Assembly (NCBI RefSeq): GCF_002003665.1
Contig: NZ_JATM01000001.1
Coordinates: 606,914-670,913 of the forward strand
From: Bombella intestini
GTDB lineage: Bacteria; Pseudomonadota; Alphaproteobacteria; Acetobacterales; Acetobacteraceae
DNA length: 64,000 nt
Reading direction: 5' to 3'
The notes under the pieces are model-generated. The model ran no database searches. It saw nothing but the letters and a program-made list of their open reading frames with translations, and had not been told where the DNA came from. Position numbers and translations under genes: made by a program. Below are positions 21,184 to 33,155 of this stretch, piece after piece (the first letter of the stretch is position 1; every line of letters begins with the position of its first letter).

Positions 21184-22287
21184 TTATAGGTTCACCAGAT
21201 AACGCCACGCGTGGGCCTCTTCTGGCAGGGTTCCCAAGGTCTGGCCGATGATGTAATCGGCCACAGCGCATTCATTAAAAAGCGCATAATAACGCTGCCA
21301 CCCCGCCCGGGCGACATCCTTACGATATTCCGGTGCGCTGTGATACTGGCCTATCAACTCCACCAACTCATCCAGACTGCTAAAGAAGGCCATCTCCTGA
21401 TCAGAGAATATCCTATCGAACCCGGTCTGACGTTCCATAAAAACAAGCTGGCCGTTGCCGATCATCTGAGCCAAACGATCTGAACTATACAGATAATAAT
21501 CAGCCCGGCGACTGATGTTCAGCCCCATGGCTGTCTGTTCCAGCAGAGAAGCATAGGCTGCCCCGCTGACATAAGGTTGCCCCCGCACACCGGCGTAGGC
21601 GAAACGGACTGACGGCGGCAACCTTTCTTCCAACGTCTCGCAGAACTCGTTCATATCCCAGTCCCGCCCGCATATGGTTCGTAGCCGGGCAGGATTACCG
21701 CAGGAATAGAAAATATCTGCCTCCGGGTAGGCCAAAGCAAAAGCCCGCCCCCTTTCCACGCTGCGGTCCACCGGATTGGGCAAATACCCGACATGCCCTT
21801 TATCCCCGATCAATTGCCGTACGATTGGCCCCGCCGTAGAAATGAAACTGGCATCCACAACCTGATGCCGGGCCGCAAAATCTTTGGCATTGGCCTCTAC
21901 AAACAAGGCGTCAATGTTCCACTGCACCACCGTCATACCGGGCTGCTGCTGGCGTATCTCATCAATAACGGAAGGGGGAATCATGTACCCATGCCCTAGA
22001 AGAAGGATATCCGGCGCACTAAACGCCAAAAACTCCTTCAACGCACGGAAGAGATGCCGCCGCCCCATCCTACGGCTACCAAACCAGCCACTGGAGCGAG
22101 CCACATCTCTATAAGAAAAGTCGATGACATGGTGGCCATTCCGTATCAACCCGTTGGAGAGCTTACCCCCCACACTGAACTGACATGGTGCCTTCTTCTT
22201 CAGGCTAAAGAAAAAATCCCCGACATGAACAATCTTCAATGGGCGGGACGCCTGCCACTCACTCCCGTACCAGATTCTGTCCGCCAT
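21184..22287 (-). CDS. CgeB-like glycosyltransferase (GT1-type, GT-B fold)
   Basis: A 367-residue protein resembling the CgeB/Glyco_trans_1_2 group. It has an N-terminal Rossmann segment LKIVHVGDFFFSLKKK and the middle segment PDILLLGHGYMIPP. The C-terminal donor domain has GLNISRRADYYLYSSDRLAQ, IGNGQLVFMERQTGFDRIF and a DELVELI-type helix. It has no signal peptide. It converges on the GT2 gene with a 19-bp gap. The acceptor and donor are unknown. Confidence 0.75.
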   Translation of the reverse strand: MADRIWYGSEWQASRPLKIVHVGDFFFSLKKKAPCQFSVGGKLSNGLIRNGHHVIDFSYRDVARSSGWFGSRRMGRRHLFRALKEFLAFSAPDILLLGHGYMIPPSVIDEIRQQQPGMTVVQWNIDALFVEANAKDFAARHQVVDASFISTAGPIVRQLIGDKGHVGYLPNPVDRSVERGRAFALAYPEADIFYSCGNPARLRTICGRDWDMNEFCETLEERLPPSVRFAYAGVRGQPYVSGAAYASLLEQTAMGLNISRRADYYLYSSDRLAQMIGNGQLVFMERQTGFDRIFSDQEMAFFSSLDELVELIGQYHSAPEYRKDVARAGWQRYYALFNECAVADYIIGQTLGTLPEEAHAWRYLVNL

Positions 22288-22361
22288 CTCCGCAACCCTA
22301 TTTTTTACTACCAGATAGCCCCAACATGGCAGTAAAACGTGCGGGCATCATGGCAGGTCGA

Positions 22362-22943
22362 TCAGTCCCTCCACCATTGCACAGGTTGCTGACCTTCGTC
22401 ATCACTCTCAACAGGGGCAGCCTGCACCTTGGCCGGGGTGGCAGCACGACGTACCTGCTGTTCTCGAGCCTGATGCAACTCCGCCCGAAGGCGCAGAATA
22501 TTTTCATCACGCTGCTGGATGACCTTTTTGCCTTCTTCCACCTGAAGGCGCAGATGCGTCATCTGGGTATTCACAGCGCGGATCCGCTCATTCAGCACCA
22601 AAAGCTCTGCTTCCATATCATGGACGCGGCGTCTTTCCCGGAGCAAACTCTGCTTGAGTCTTTCCTGCTCCTGCCCAGCTTCGGAAGCAGCAGATACACG
22701 GTTTGCAGCCCGCTTCTGCGAAGAACGACCAAGGGACTGATGCTCCACAACAACTGTGTCATCCCCGGGGAGGCGACGGCGACGGGTCATCTGCTGGGCT
22801 GGCCGGGCACGGGAGGTAGAACGTCCACCAAAGCCATGCCCATGAGGCTGTGGCCCGTCAGCATTACCAGACGCCTGCCCGCCCCCCATACGCTCCAAAG
22901 CCTTACGAATGGAACTCTCTGTTAAAGGCGAATCGTTCTTCAT
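22362..22943 (-). CDS. Hypothetical coiled-coil protein
   Basis: I do not recognise a family. The first ~85 residues are basic and low in complexity (Gly, Arg, Ser). Residues ~90-165 form a long charged coiled coil, with heptads of Leu/Val among Glu, Arg and Gln. It has no signal peptide or membrane segment. It lies ~75 bp upstream of the CgeB-like gene on the same strand. A 228-codon frame also runs antisense across it; the coiled-coil composition makes the minus strand the better choice. Confidence 0.55.
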   Translation of the reverse strand: MKNDSPLTESSIRKALERMGGGQASGNADGPQPHGHGFGGRSTSRARPAQQMTRRRRLPGDDTVVVEHQSLGRSSQKRAANRVSAASEAGQEQERLKQSLLRERRRVHDMEAELLVLNERIRAVNTQMTHLRLQVEEGKKVIQQRDENILRLRAELHQAREQQVRRAATPAKVQAAPVESDDEGQQPVQWWRD

Positions 22944-23187
22944 TTCTATAATTCGTCAATCTTGATAATACGACACAACAAAGACCACCCTATTTTCTGC
23001 TCAGACCATTTAGGCCTTTCCCAACGGAAAGATAAGACCGCTAGGATATTTGTGCAGAAACTACCAGAACGGGTCTTTTACTCTCGATAATTGCACGCTG
23101 TAACACACTACCAAGAAAACGTCAAAATTATGTTATAATATTGCTATTCTCCGACAGACCGCCCGTTACGCCCTCCACTGACGAAAC

Positions 23188-23736
23188 TTACCGGCGAATT
23201 AAACCAGCGCCCTGCTGCTGGCTACGGTCCAAGAGATCCAACGCAGACCCTGCCAGACTCTTCATATCCGCCGTGCTGCCATTCTTCTTCGCTTGCGTCA
23301 GGGCTGTTCGCTCCTGTGTTGTGAAGGAATGGGTCAGAATATACAGCAATGCCCTATCAAAAGGTCGTCCATATGATTTCCCCAGCCTGACCAACCGGCT
23401 CTGCTGGGCCACAGGCAATGCGCCGGCCAATGTGAGCGTATGGGTATCGGCTACTTTCTGTGCCGCCGTGCGAAGCGCATCGTAATCTTTGACCTGCTGC
23501 GCTGCAAAACCCTTGATGAGTTCATCCTTACTATGTGTTGCCGCCAAATCAGTAGCCGTCTTCATATAAATGGAACGGAGGCTAATCTTCTTTAAAAGCA
23601 CGATATCATCAACAGCCAGTGTCGGCGGTGCCATAGGCCCTTTTGGTAAAGGGGGCACCGGTGGAGCTGGAGGTGGCGTAAGACCACAGCCCCCCAGAGA
23701 CAGAAGTGCCGCACAGATCATAAAACGAAATTTCAT
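23188..23736 (-). CDS. DUF4142-like lipoprotein
   Basis: A 182-residue protein with lipobox LSLGGC (Cys17), a short Pro-rich linker, then a helical domain of the DUF4142 type: repeated Ala/Lys helices such as SIYMKTATDLAATHSKDELI and AAQQVKDYDALRTAAQKVAD. Members are envelope proteins of unknown function. It stands alone between a coiled-coil gene and a divergent DUF423 gene. Confidence 0.7.
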   Translation of the reverse strand: MKFRFMICAALLSLGGCGLTPPPAPPVPPLPKGPMAPPTLAVDDIVLLKKISLRSIYMKTATDLAATHSKDELIKGFAAQQVKDYDALRTAAQKVADTHTLTLAGALPVAQQSRLVRLGKSYGRPFDRALLYILTHSFTTQERTALTQAKKNGSTADMKSLAGSALDLLDRSQQQGAGLIRR

Positions 23737-23811
23737 ACAGCGTCCCTCTTCTCATCTTCCCGGGTACCTGAAACAATACCCTTATCCTCTTCCAGCTGGG
23801 TTATAATAAAT

Positions 23812-24240
23812 ATGCAGCACCATGACAGGCCACTTTCGCCCCAAACAAGCTGTTTCTTAAAAATCCTTTTCAGCCTAGGGGCCATTTATGCCAGTCTAGC
23901 TGTTGCTTGTCAGGCAGCAGCGACACACTTGCCCGATACGGCCTTCCCCGTGCCCAATGGCAGAAGCATGATGCATATGGCCGCTGATATCGCACTCTGG
24001 CACGGCATTGCCCTCTGCGCTTTGACACTGGGCAGGAAACACCTTCATCCGCTGCGTCTTACCATTGGTTGCACTGGCTTAGCGCTTGGAACAGCGCTGT
24101 TCAGCATCCCCGTCACACTGCATGGCTTCGGAATTCTCTTTCCAGCACGACTAGCACCGACTGGAGGGACGCTGCTCATCCTCTCATGGCTCTGTGTGGC
24201 TTCTACGCCCTTCACCCGCTCTACCGAGAAACATTCCTAA
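23812..24240 (+). CDS. DUF423 family inner-membrane protein
   Basis: A 142-residue protein with four predicted membrane segments. It has the family pattern: a small first helix, then the WHGIALCALTLG segment, LALGTALFSIPV, and the final APTGGTLLILSWLC. The function of the family is not known. It overlaps the convergent 24237-24566 gene by 4 bp at the stop codons. Confidence 0.75.
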   Translation: MQHHDRPLSPQTSCFLKILFSLGAIYASLAVACQAAATHLPDTAFPVPNGRSMMHMAADIALWHGIALCALTLGRKHLHPLRLTIGCTGLALGTALFSIPVTLHGFGILFPARLAPTGGTLLILSWLCVASTPFTRSTEKHS

Positions 24241-24566
24241 CGGCGACGGAAGCGGCCTATAATCCACAAACCTACAAGCTGGACTAACAAAGCTAACAGG
24301 AAGCAGCACAGAACAATCCCCATGAGGATCAGCTGCTCCCGCCCCAATGCGGTTTCAATATGGAAGAGGCCGTAAAGCTGCTGCCAGAGCGAGGTCCCAA
24401 CAATATGCTGCATGAGATGAGTCGCCGGCTGATAGAACCTCACCAGCAGCAGAAGACAGAACGTCAGCCCTAACAAAACGACCATCCTCCCCAATGTCGA
24501 GAGGACCGAAACCTCCTTCCGAGGGGAGGTAGAAAAAATTGGCCGTTTCCGTTTCACCACAAGCAT
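24237..24566 (-). CDS. Small membrane protein of unknown function
   Basis: A 109-residue protein with a basic N-terminus and two strong hydrophobic segments (about residues 27-45 and 80-103), ending in a basic tail (GRFRRR). It belongs to no family I recognise. It is convergent with the DUF423 gene. Confidence 0.5.
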   Translation of the reverse strand: MLVVKRKRPIFSTSPRKEVSVLSTLGRMVVLLGLTFCLLLLVRFYQPATHLMQHIVGTSLWQQLYGLFHIETALGREQLILMGIVLCCFLLALLVQLVGLWIIGRFRRR

Positions 24567-24726
24567 ACCGTCCTTATCATACTCGGCCTCCCACCCTAAT
24601 CAGGAGATCGTGAGTTATCAAGAACAGCCCGTCCCCTATGGCTCTATTTAACGTCCTGTTGTTACCTTTACGCTAACAATAAGAGACGAATTCTCCATAA
24701 TCTCTTTGCACTCAGGAGACATCATT

Positions 24727-25293
<567 letters not shown>

Positions 25294-25300
25294 AATGAAA

Positions 25301-25335
25301 AAGGCCATTCCTTCTTCACTTGAAGGAATGGCCTT
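25301..25335. terminator. Strong terminator between convergent genes
   Basis: AAGGCCATTCCTTC (25301-25314) and its complement at 25322-25335 form a 14-bp perfect stem with a 7-nt loop. The T run is better on the minus strand, serving the aminotransferase gene, but it can work both ways. Confidence 0.9.
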
Positions 25336-25340
25336 TGGGA

Positions 25341-26545
25341 TCAGTCCGTGATCCCCTGTACGAAGGTCGCCAACCTTTGGCAGGCTTCTTCCAATTCTGC
25401 ATCCGATGCCGCAAAAGAAAGCCGTAGATGCGGCCCGTACCCAAAGGCTGAGCCCGGTACGGTTGCTACATGGGCTTCCTCCAGAAGTGCCTCCGCAAAG
25501 GCCACATCATCGTTTAACACACGCCCACCAGCAGACTTTTTCCCGATCAGAGCCGACAGACCAGGATAAGCATAAAAAGCCCCCTGCGGTATGGCACAAC
25601 TCAGCCCCTGAATCTGCCGCAACGCACCGACTACGAGAGCACGCCGCCGCTCGTAGGTCTCCCTCATAGCCCGCACCCCGGCAATATCCTCTTGAAGAGC
25701 CGCCACAGAACCGCCCTGCGCCAGCGTGCAGATACCCGATGTCGTGTTACCCTGAACCTTAATCATCGCCTTGATGAGCGGCACAGGACCACAGGCAAAG
25801 CCGACCCGCCAGCCTGTCATGGCATAGGCCTTGCTCATGCCATTGATAATGAGAATGCGATCCGCAAGGTCCGGTGCCACATTCAATAGGGAAAGATGAT
25901 GCCTGCCATCGAATGTCAGATGCTCGTAAATCTCGTCACTCATCACCATGACATGCGGAGCATCCCGTAGGACAGCGGCAATGGCCTCCAAATCAGCCCG
26001 TTCCAAAATGGCACCGGTCGGATTGTTGGGAAAATTCAACACAAGCCAGCGGGTCCGGGGGGTGATGACCTTCCGGATAGCTTCAGCCTGCGGGCGGAAT
26101 CCATCCTCTTCCCGACAGGCAACCTCCACTGGTACACCGCCAAACATCCGGGCAATGAGTGGATAGCTAACCCAATATGGTGCCGGGACGATCACCTCAT
26201 CCCCTTCATCCAGCGAGGCCATGAACGCATTGAAGATAGCCTGTTTGCCGCCATTACAAACCATCAGCTGATCAAGCGACACTTCCAGCCCGTTATCCCG
26301 CCGAAACTTTTCGGCAATCGCTTCCAACAGCGGTTTTTGGCCGGGAATGGGCGGATAACCAGTATGACCAGCCTTTACCTCGGCCACGGCCCCATCAAGA
26401 GCCGCCGCAGGAGACGGAAAATCAGGCTGCCCCAGAGCCAGAGAAATGACCGGCTTGCCCTGTGCTTTTAACTCCCGGGCACGGGCCGCCATGGCAATTG
26501 TCGCTGGCGTGGGCAATGTGGCGAGACGTTGAGATGGCTTAAACA

Positions 26546-26546
<1 letters not shown>
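25341..26546 (-). CDS. PLP-dependent class I aminotransferase (AspB-like)
   Basis: A fold-type I aminotransferase of 401 residues. The N-terminal ISLALGQPDFPSP, LNFPNNPTGA and the PLP lysine in [14 protein letters not shown] are all present, as is the C-terminal LRLSFAAS arginine. It is a paralogue of the next gene upstream, clearly diverged; the pair may differ in substrate (aspartate, aromatic or other amino acids). Its ATG overlaps the upstream gene's stop as TAATG, so the two are translationally coupled. It ends at a strong terminator. Confidence 0.9.
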
Positions 26547-27811
<1,265 letters not shown>

Positions 27812-27833
27812 TCATAGCACAATCACCCGGAGA

Positions 27834-28943
27834 TCAGGCGAGTTTCTGAAGTTCCTTCAGCACAGCTTCGCCCATCTCCGCCGTGCTAACACGGCTCTCA
27901 CCGGCAGCAGCGATATCTGCCGTCCGCAGCCCAGAGGCCAGAACGTTAGAAACGGCCTGCTCGATCAGCTCGGAATCCGCACCACGATCCAGCGAATAAC
28001 GCAGCATCATAGCCAGAGACAGTATCTGTGCCAGCGGATTGGCAATGCCCTTCCCGGCAATATCCGGCGCACTACCATGAATCGGCTCGTACAGAGCAGC
28101 CTGCTTATCCGTTCCTTCCGGCGTGCCCAGCGTAGCAGATGGCAGCATCCCCAGAGAGCCAGTCAGCATAGAAGCAAGGTCTGACAGCAGATCACCAAAC
28201 AGGTTCCCCGTGACCATCACATCAAACTGCCGGGGATCACGCACGAGCTGCATGGCGCAGTTATCCGCCAGCATGTGCGTCAGCGTCACATCAGAGTACT
28301 CACGCTTATGCAGGTCTGTGACCACCTCACGCCAGAGCAGGCCGCTCTCCATGACGTTGCCCTTCTCCACGGAACAAACACGCCCGCTACGCAGGCGAGC
28401 AAGGTCGAACGCCACGCGAGCCACACGCTCAATCTCGGCCGTTGTATAGACTTCCGTATTCACGCCACGCTTTGTGCCGTCCGGCAGGGTCTCGATTCCA
28501 CGAGGTTCACCGAAATAAACGCCACCCACCGTCTCACGCACGATCATCAGGTCCAGACCCCGCACAACGTCCGGCTTCAACGCAGAAGCCGAAAGCAGCG
28601 GGTCGAACAACTTGGCCGGACGCAAGTTAGCGTACAGATTCAGTTCCTTGCGGAGGCGCAAGATAGCCACCTCTGGGCGGCGATCGAATGGCACGTCCTT
28701 CCATGCTGGATCACCGACAGAACCGAACAACACGGCATCAGCAGCCTTCGCCTTGGCGATGACCTCATCCCGAATGGGAACATCATACTTCGCTAGCGAA
28801 GCCCCACCGACCACATCCTCGGACAGCTCAACATCAAGACCACGCTCAGCCTTTAGCCAGTCGATGATTCTAACGGCCTGCTCCATGATCTCTGGGCCAA
28901 TGCCATCACCCGGCAGCAGCAGGATTTTCTGTTTTGCGCTCAT
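27834..28943 (-). CDS. leuB: 3-isopropylmalate dehydrogenase
   Basis: Oxidises and decarboxylates 3-isopropylmalate in leucine synthesis, using NAD+. It has the N-terminal [18 protein letters not shown], the substrate loop with [15 protein letters not shown], and the NAD-site [18 protein letters not shown]. The 369 residues are normal. ATG 28943 (MSAKQKI) has AGGAG upstream and overlaps the leuD stop as ATGA; the longer frame to 29009 is rejected. It is the last gene of leuCDB. Confidence 0.97.
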   Translation of the reverse strand: MSAKQKILLLPGDGIGPEIMEQAVRIIDWLKAERGLDVELSEDVVGGASLAKYDVPIRDEVIAKAKAADAVLFGSVGDPAWKDVPFDRRPEVAILRLRKELNLYANLRPAKLFDPLLSASALKPDVVRGLDLMIVRETVGGVYFGEPRGIETLPDGTKRGVNTEVYTTAEIERVARVAFDLARLRSGRVCSVEKGNVMESGLLWREVVTDLHKREYSDVTLTHMLADNCAMQLVRDPRQFDVMVTGNLFGDLLSDLASMLTGSLGMLPSATLGTPEGTDKQAALYEPIHGSAPDIAGKGIANPLAQILSLAMMLRYSLDRGADSELIEQAVSNVLASGLRTADIAAAGESRVSTAEMGEAVLKELQKLA

Positions 28944-29602
28944 GCCTGCTCTCCTTTGGCACCAATGACGCTCTGCGGACGTCCCGGCTGTTTTGTGGAC
29001 GGAACCCATGCACGGGATGGCCGGGCCTCGAACTCACGAATAGACTGCTCGTGATTCTTCAGTGTCTGGGCCACATCATCCAGCCCTTCCAGAAGAACCT
29101 GACGGCGGAATGGGTCCATCTCAAAGGAAATGACCTCACCATCCGGGCGATGAATTTCCTGCTTTTCCAGATCAACCGTCAGGCGGGCATTTTCGCCACG
29201 ACTGGCGTCTTCCATCAAAGCAAGGCACTGCTCACGAGGCAAACGGATCGGCAGGATGCCGTTCTTGAAGCAGTTATTATAGAAAATATCTGCAAAACTC
29301 GGAGCAATCACGCAACGTATACCGAAATCCAACAACGCCCAAGGTGCATGCTCACGGGATGAACCACAGCCAAGGTTGTCCAGCGTGATCAGGATACCAG
29401 CCTTGCGATAGGCTGGCTTGTTCAGCACGAAATCAGGATTCTCATTCCCCTCGGCATCGTAACGCTGACCAGCAAAGAGATGCTTACCCAAGCCGGTACG
29501 TTGAATGGTCTTGAGGAAGCGAGCCGGAATGATCTGGTCCGTATCCACATTTTCCTGTGGCAGAGCGGCAGCAACGCTTGTCAGACGGGTGAATTTTTCC
29601 AT
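28940..29602 (-). CDS. leuD: 3-isopropylmalate dehydratase small subunit
   Basis: Small (swivel) subunit of isopropylmalate isomerase in leucine synthesis. It has [40 protein letters not shown] and [13 protein letters not shown]. The 220 residues are slightly longer than some relatives because of a C-terminal Arg/Pro tail. ATG 29602 starts 2 bp after the leuC stop. The upstream frame to 29656 lies inside leuC and is rejected. Confidence 0.97.
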   Translation of the reverse strand: MEKFTRLTSVAAALPQENVDTDQIIPARFLKTIQRTGLGKHLFAGQRYDAEGNENPDFVLNKPAYRKAGILITLDNLGCGSSREHAPWALLDFGIRCVIAPSFADIFYNNCFKNGILPIRLPREQCLALMEDASRGENARLTVDLEKQEIHRPDGEVISFEMDPFRRQVLLEGLDDVAQTLKNHEQSIREFEARPSRAWVPSTKQPGRPQSVIGAKGEQA

Positions 29603-29604
29603 GA

Positions 29605-31047
29605 TCAGGCGGCTCCTTCTGCCATTGTCGGTTCCAGCAGGTCCCGTGCATCGCACAGTGTCCCCGTCACGGCGGCAGCGGCGGCCATAGTGGGGGAACA
29701 GAGATGGGTACGGCCATCCGGCCCCTGCCGTCCCTCAAAGTTACGATTGGATGTAGAGGCTGAACGCTGCCCGGCACTCAGCTTGTCGGGATTCATACCC
29801 AGACACATGGAACAACCAGCCTCACGCCATTCAAACCCGGCATCACGGAAAATCTTGTCCAGCCCCTCCTGCTCCGCAGCATAGCGAACAAGGCCAGACC
29901 CCGGCACAACCATAGCCCGCACACCTTCTGCCACCTTGCGGCCTTTCAGCACAGCTGCAGCAGCCCGGAGGTCCTCAATACGACTGTTCGTGCAGGAACC
30001 AATAAAGACAACATCAACCGGAGTACCAGCAATTTTCTGCCCAGCTTCCAGCCCCATATAAGCCAACGTGCGGCGGATGCGCTCAGCCTTGGCGGGGTCT
30101 GCAAAATCCTCGGGGCGGGGCACGGTGCCGGTAATGGGCAACACATCCTCAGGGCTGGTGCCCCATGTCACAGATGGGCTGATCTCGGCGGCATCCAGCA
30201 CCACTTCTTCATCAAAATGGGCACCTTCATCCGTAGCCAGCGTCTTCCAATACGCAACGGCCTGCTCGAAAGCCTCACCCTGCGGTGCAAAGGGACGGCC
30301 TTTGACGTAATTGAAGGTTGTCTCATCCGGGGCCACCATGCCCGCACGGGCACCGGCTTCGATGGACATGTTACAAAGCGTCATGCGCCCGGCCATATCC
30401 AGCTTACGGATAGCTGAACCGGCGAACTCAATCACATGGCCCGTTCCACCAGCCGTACCAATACGGCCAATGATGCTGAGCATAATATCCTTTGCGGTCA
30501 CGCCCGGAGCAACATCACCCTCCACCCGCACACGCATGTTCTTGCTGCGCTTCTGAAGTAGGGTCTGAGTGGCCAGCACATGCTCCACTTCGGACGTACC
30601 GATACCGAACGCCAAAGAGCCGAAAGCCCCGTGCGTGGACGTATGGCTATCACCGCAGACGATTGTCATGCCCGGCAGGGAAACGCCCTGCTCTGGCCCA
30701 ACAACATGCACGATGCCCTGCTGGCGGGAACGCAATGGGAAATAAGGAACGCCGAACTCCTTGACGTTCGCTTCCAGCGTTTCAATCTGGAGGCGGCTCT
30801 GCGGGTCTTCTACCGGCTGGGAGCGATCAGAAGTCGGGACATTGTGGTCTGCCACGGCCATCGTGGCATCAGGACGCCGTACAGGGCGACCAGCAGCCCG
30901 CAGACTTTCAAAAGCCTGCGGACTGGTCACCTCATGAAGGAGGTGGCGGTCGATGTAGAGAAGGCTCGTTCCGTCCTCAAGGGTTTTCACCACATGATCG
31001 TCCCAGATCTTGTCATACAAAGTTCTAGGGGTAACCGGATTCTGCAT
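29605..31047 (-). CDS. leuC: 3-isopropylmalate dehydratase large subunit
   Basis: Large Fe-S subunit of isopropylmalate isomerase. The cluster ligands lie in [15 protein letters not shown] and [12 protein letters not shown]. Typical N-terminal segments are [17 protein letters not shown] and VADHNVPT, with [13 protein letters not shown] in the middle. The length of 480 residues is normal. It starts 31 bp after the rplS stop with no clear terminator between, so it may be partly read from the ribosomal operon. Confidence 0.97.
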   Translation of the reverse strand: MQNPVTPRTLYDKIWDDHVVKTLEDGTSLLYIDRHLLHEVTSPQAFESLRAAGRPVRRPDATMAVADHNVPTSDRSQPVEDPQSRLQIETLEANVKEFGVPYFPLRSRQQGIVHVVGPEQGVSLPGMTIVCGDSHTSTHGAFGSLAFGIGTSEVEHVLATQTLLQKRSKNMRVRVEGDVAPGVTAKDIMLSIIGRIGTAGGTGHVIEFAGSAIRKLDMAGRMTLCNMSIEAGARAGMVAPDETTFNYVKGRPFAPQGEAFEQAVAYWKTLATDEGAHFDEEVVLDAAEISPSVTWGTSPEDVLPITGTVPRPEDFADPAKAERIRRTLAYMGLEAGQKIAGTPVDVVFIGSCTNSRIEDLRAAAAVLKGRKVAEGVRAMVVPGSGLVRYAAEQEGLDKIFRDAGFEWREAGCSMCLGMNPDKLSAGQRSASTSNRNFEGRQGPDGRTHLCSPTMAAAAAVTGTLCDARDLLEPTMAEGAA

Positions 31048-31078
31048 TCTCTCTCATCTCCTTATGAGAGCTGAAAAA

Positions 31079-31456
31079 TCAGCCCTCCTTCTTGATATCG
31101 CGCGGACGCTCGGCAATACGAGCGGACTTACCAGAGCGGCCACGGAGGTAGTATAGCTTCGCACGACGAACCTTACCACGGCGAACAACCGTAATATCAG
31201 CAATTGCCGGGGAGAAAAGCGGGAAAACACGCTCCACACCCTCGCCGTTGGACACCTTACGCACCGTGAAGCTGCTGCCCAGACCGCGGTTTGAGCGGGC
31301 AATCACGACACCTTCGAAGACCTGTACACGTTCACGTGTACCTTCAACAACGCGCACGCCGACACGCACAGTGTCACCAGCGGCGAATTCAGGAACGCTA
31401 CGAATAGCGGAAAGACGCTCCATTTCGCGCGCCTCATACTGCTGAATGATGTTCAT
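31079..31456 (-). CDS. rplS: 50S ribosomal protein L19
   Basis: A 125-residue ribosomal protein at the 30S-50S interface. It has the N-terminal helix, [50 protein letters not shown] and [15 protein letters not shown]. It follows trmD by 22 bp in the conserved rpsP-rimM-trmD-rplS order. Confidence 0.97.
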   Translation of the reverse strand: MNIIQQYEAREMERLSAIRSVPEFAAGDTVRVGVRVVEGTRERVQVFEGVVIARSNRGLGSSFTVRKVSNGEGVERVFPLFSPAIADITVVRRGKVRRAKLYYLRGRSGKSARIAERPRDIKKEG

Positions 31457-31478
31457 GCTTCAAACTCCTGAAAAAAAC

Positions 31479-32183
31479 TCAACTCTGTTGCTGCTGCTCG
31501 TAGACGGCCCAGAGGTCCGGGCGGCGTGTACGGGTTACAGCGATGGATTTCTCATCTCGCCAACGGGCGATTTCCCCATGATTGCCAGAAAGCAGGACGG
31601 GCGGAACATCCCTCCCCTCCCATGTGGCAGGCCGTGTGTATTGGGGATATTCCAGCAGACCAGCAGAGAAGCTTTCCTCCTCGCCGCTCAAAGCGGACCC
31701 CATAACACCCGGCAGAAGCCTCACACAGCCATCAAGAAGTGCCAGTGCCGGTATTTCTCCCCCAGAAAGGACGAAATCACCCATGCAGACCTGTTCGATC
31801 GCATGTTTCTCCAGTACCCGCTCATCGACTCCTTCAAACCGCCCACAGAGAATGACAACGCCTTCTCCCTGAACGTAGCGTGCAATATCCTTCTGCTCTA
31901 GACGATGGCCCCGTGGTGTCGGATAGATCACCGGGCGTCCATCATCCGCCTGCCTTACGCTGGTCAGGGCATCATCCAGCACATCCGGCCGCATGACCAT
32001 CCCCGCACCCCCACCGAATGGGGCATCATCCAGAGCCTTATGAACGCCCCGCCCAAATGGACGGAGGTCGTGCGTTCTGCAGGCCCACAGATTCCGCTCC
32101 AAGGCACGCCCCGCAAGAGAGCAGCCCAACGGGCCGGGGAACATCTCCGGAAAGAGGGTCAGGATATCAGCCTGCCATGTCAT
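31479..32183 (-). CDS. trmD: tRNA (guanine-N1)-methyltransferase
   Basis: SPOUT-fold enzyme that methylates G37 of tRNAs next to the anticodon, using SAM. It has the N-terminal [13 protein letters not shown], the [10 protein letters not shown] segment, the knot region [16 protein letters not shown] and [20 protein letters not shown]. The 234 residues are normal. Its start overlaps the rimM stop as ATGA. Confidence 0.97.
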   Translation of the reverse strand: MTWQADILTLFPEMFPGPLGCSLAGRALERNLWACRTHDLRPFGRGVHKALDDAPFGGGAGMVMRPDVLDDALTSVRQADDGRPVIYPTPRGHRLEQKDIARYVQGEGVVILCGRFEGVDERVLEKHAIEQVCMGDFVLSGGEIPALALLDGCVRLLPGVMGSALSGEEESFSAGLLEYPQYTRPATWEGRDVPPVLLSGNHGEIARWRDEKSIAVTRTRRPDLWAVYEQQQQS

Positions 32184-32722
32184 GACCGGACTTCCACCTC
32201 ACCAGTCAGATCCCCTTCTACTTCCACCGCTTCCGGCGGAACGACCACGAGGCGTTTTGCCTTCATGTCCACTTCTGGCACGCAAGCCATAGTGAAAGGA
32301 ATCAACTGCCCTGCTTCCAGCTCCAGACTAGTGCCAGCCCCATAATCATGGACACTAACAACACGCCCCACAGTTTCCCCAGAAGCAAGAACAGCCTCCA
32401 TACCGATTAGATCGATATGATAGAACTCATCCTCTTCTACTTCCGGCAGAGCCTCACGAGGCACATAGAGCTTGCGGTTCACCAGCTTTTCTGCCGCTGT
32501 CCGGTCTGGCAAAGGCTGGCCGTCCTGTCCCAGAACGGCAGCAATGCCCGGTGCCTTCCAGCGTATTTGCCACACAGCGCCCGTCTCATCATAAAGGCGC
32601 CCGAGTTCTTCAAGCGTCTCAGGATGTTCTGTTGCCGGGTGTAGGCGCACAAGACCCCGCACGCCGTGCGGACGGCCTATCGTGGCGACCAAAACATCCG
32701 ACTGTGAAGGACGGTGTGACAA
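32180..32722 (-). CDS. rimM: Ribosome maturation factor RimM
   Basis: Helps assemble the 30S subunit head around S19. It has an N-terminal domain with [20 protein letters not shown] and a PRC-barrel domain with [20 protein letters not shown] and [20 protein letters not shown]. The 180 residues are typical. It follows rpsP by 25 bp. Confidence 0.95.
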   Translation of the reverse strand: MSHRPSQSDVLVATIGRPHGVRGLVRLHPATEHPETLEELGRLYDETGAVWQIRWKAPGIAAVLGQDGQPLPDRTAAEKLVNRKLYVPREALPEVEEDEFYHIDLIGMEAVLASGETVGRVVSVHDYGAGTSLELEAGQLIPFTMACVPEVDMKAKRLVVVPPEAVEVEGDLTGEVEVRS

Positions 32723-32747
32723 GAAGAAATCTCCCGCTTAGACCTGA

Positions 32748-33101
32748 TTAGGCCTCGGCTTCTTTAGCAGCTTCAGCGGCCTTAGCTGCACGCTCCTGAG
32801 CCTTCTTCTTCGGAGCGGACTTCTTGGGCTGCTCACGGAAAGCCGGCTTCGGTGCCAGACCAGCATGGCCGAGGAAACGAGCGACACGGTCGGTTGCCTG
32901 TGCGCCCTTCTCCAGCCAGTGCTTGATGCGCTCGTCATTCAGGCGCACGCGGTCAGCGTGGTCGGACGGCAGCATCGGGTTGTAGGCACCCACCTTCTCA
33001 ACAAAGCGACCATCGCGCGGGCTGCGGCTGTCAGCAACCACGATGTGGTAGTACGGACGCTTCTTCGCACCTGCGCGGGACAGACGGATCTTCAGGCTCA
33101 T
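32748..33101 (-). CDS. rpsP: 30S ribosomal protein S16
   Basis: A 117-residue protein with the standard S16 core [36 protein letters not shown] and [17 protein letters not shown]. It has a Lys/Ala-rich C-terminal tail as in other alphaproteobacteria. It lies between rimM and ffh. Confidence 0.97.
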   Translation of the reverse strand: MSLKIRLSRAGAKKRPYYHIVVADSRSPRDGRFVEKVGAYNPMLPSDHADRVRLNDERIKHWLEKGAQATDRVARFLGHAGLAPKPAFREQPKKSAPKKKAQERAAKAAEAAKEAEA

Positions 33102-33155
33102 AATAACTCCTGCATCATCAGAACATTACAAAAAGACAGACAGCCAAGAGGACAC

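Noticed and set aside
22239..22925. 228-codon plus-strand frame over the coiled-coil gene
   Set aside because: It has no family match. The opposite strand gives a coherent coiled coil and a plausible start, though this is the least certain choice of strand in the window.
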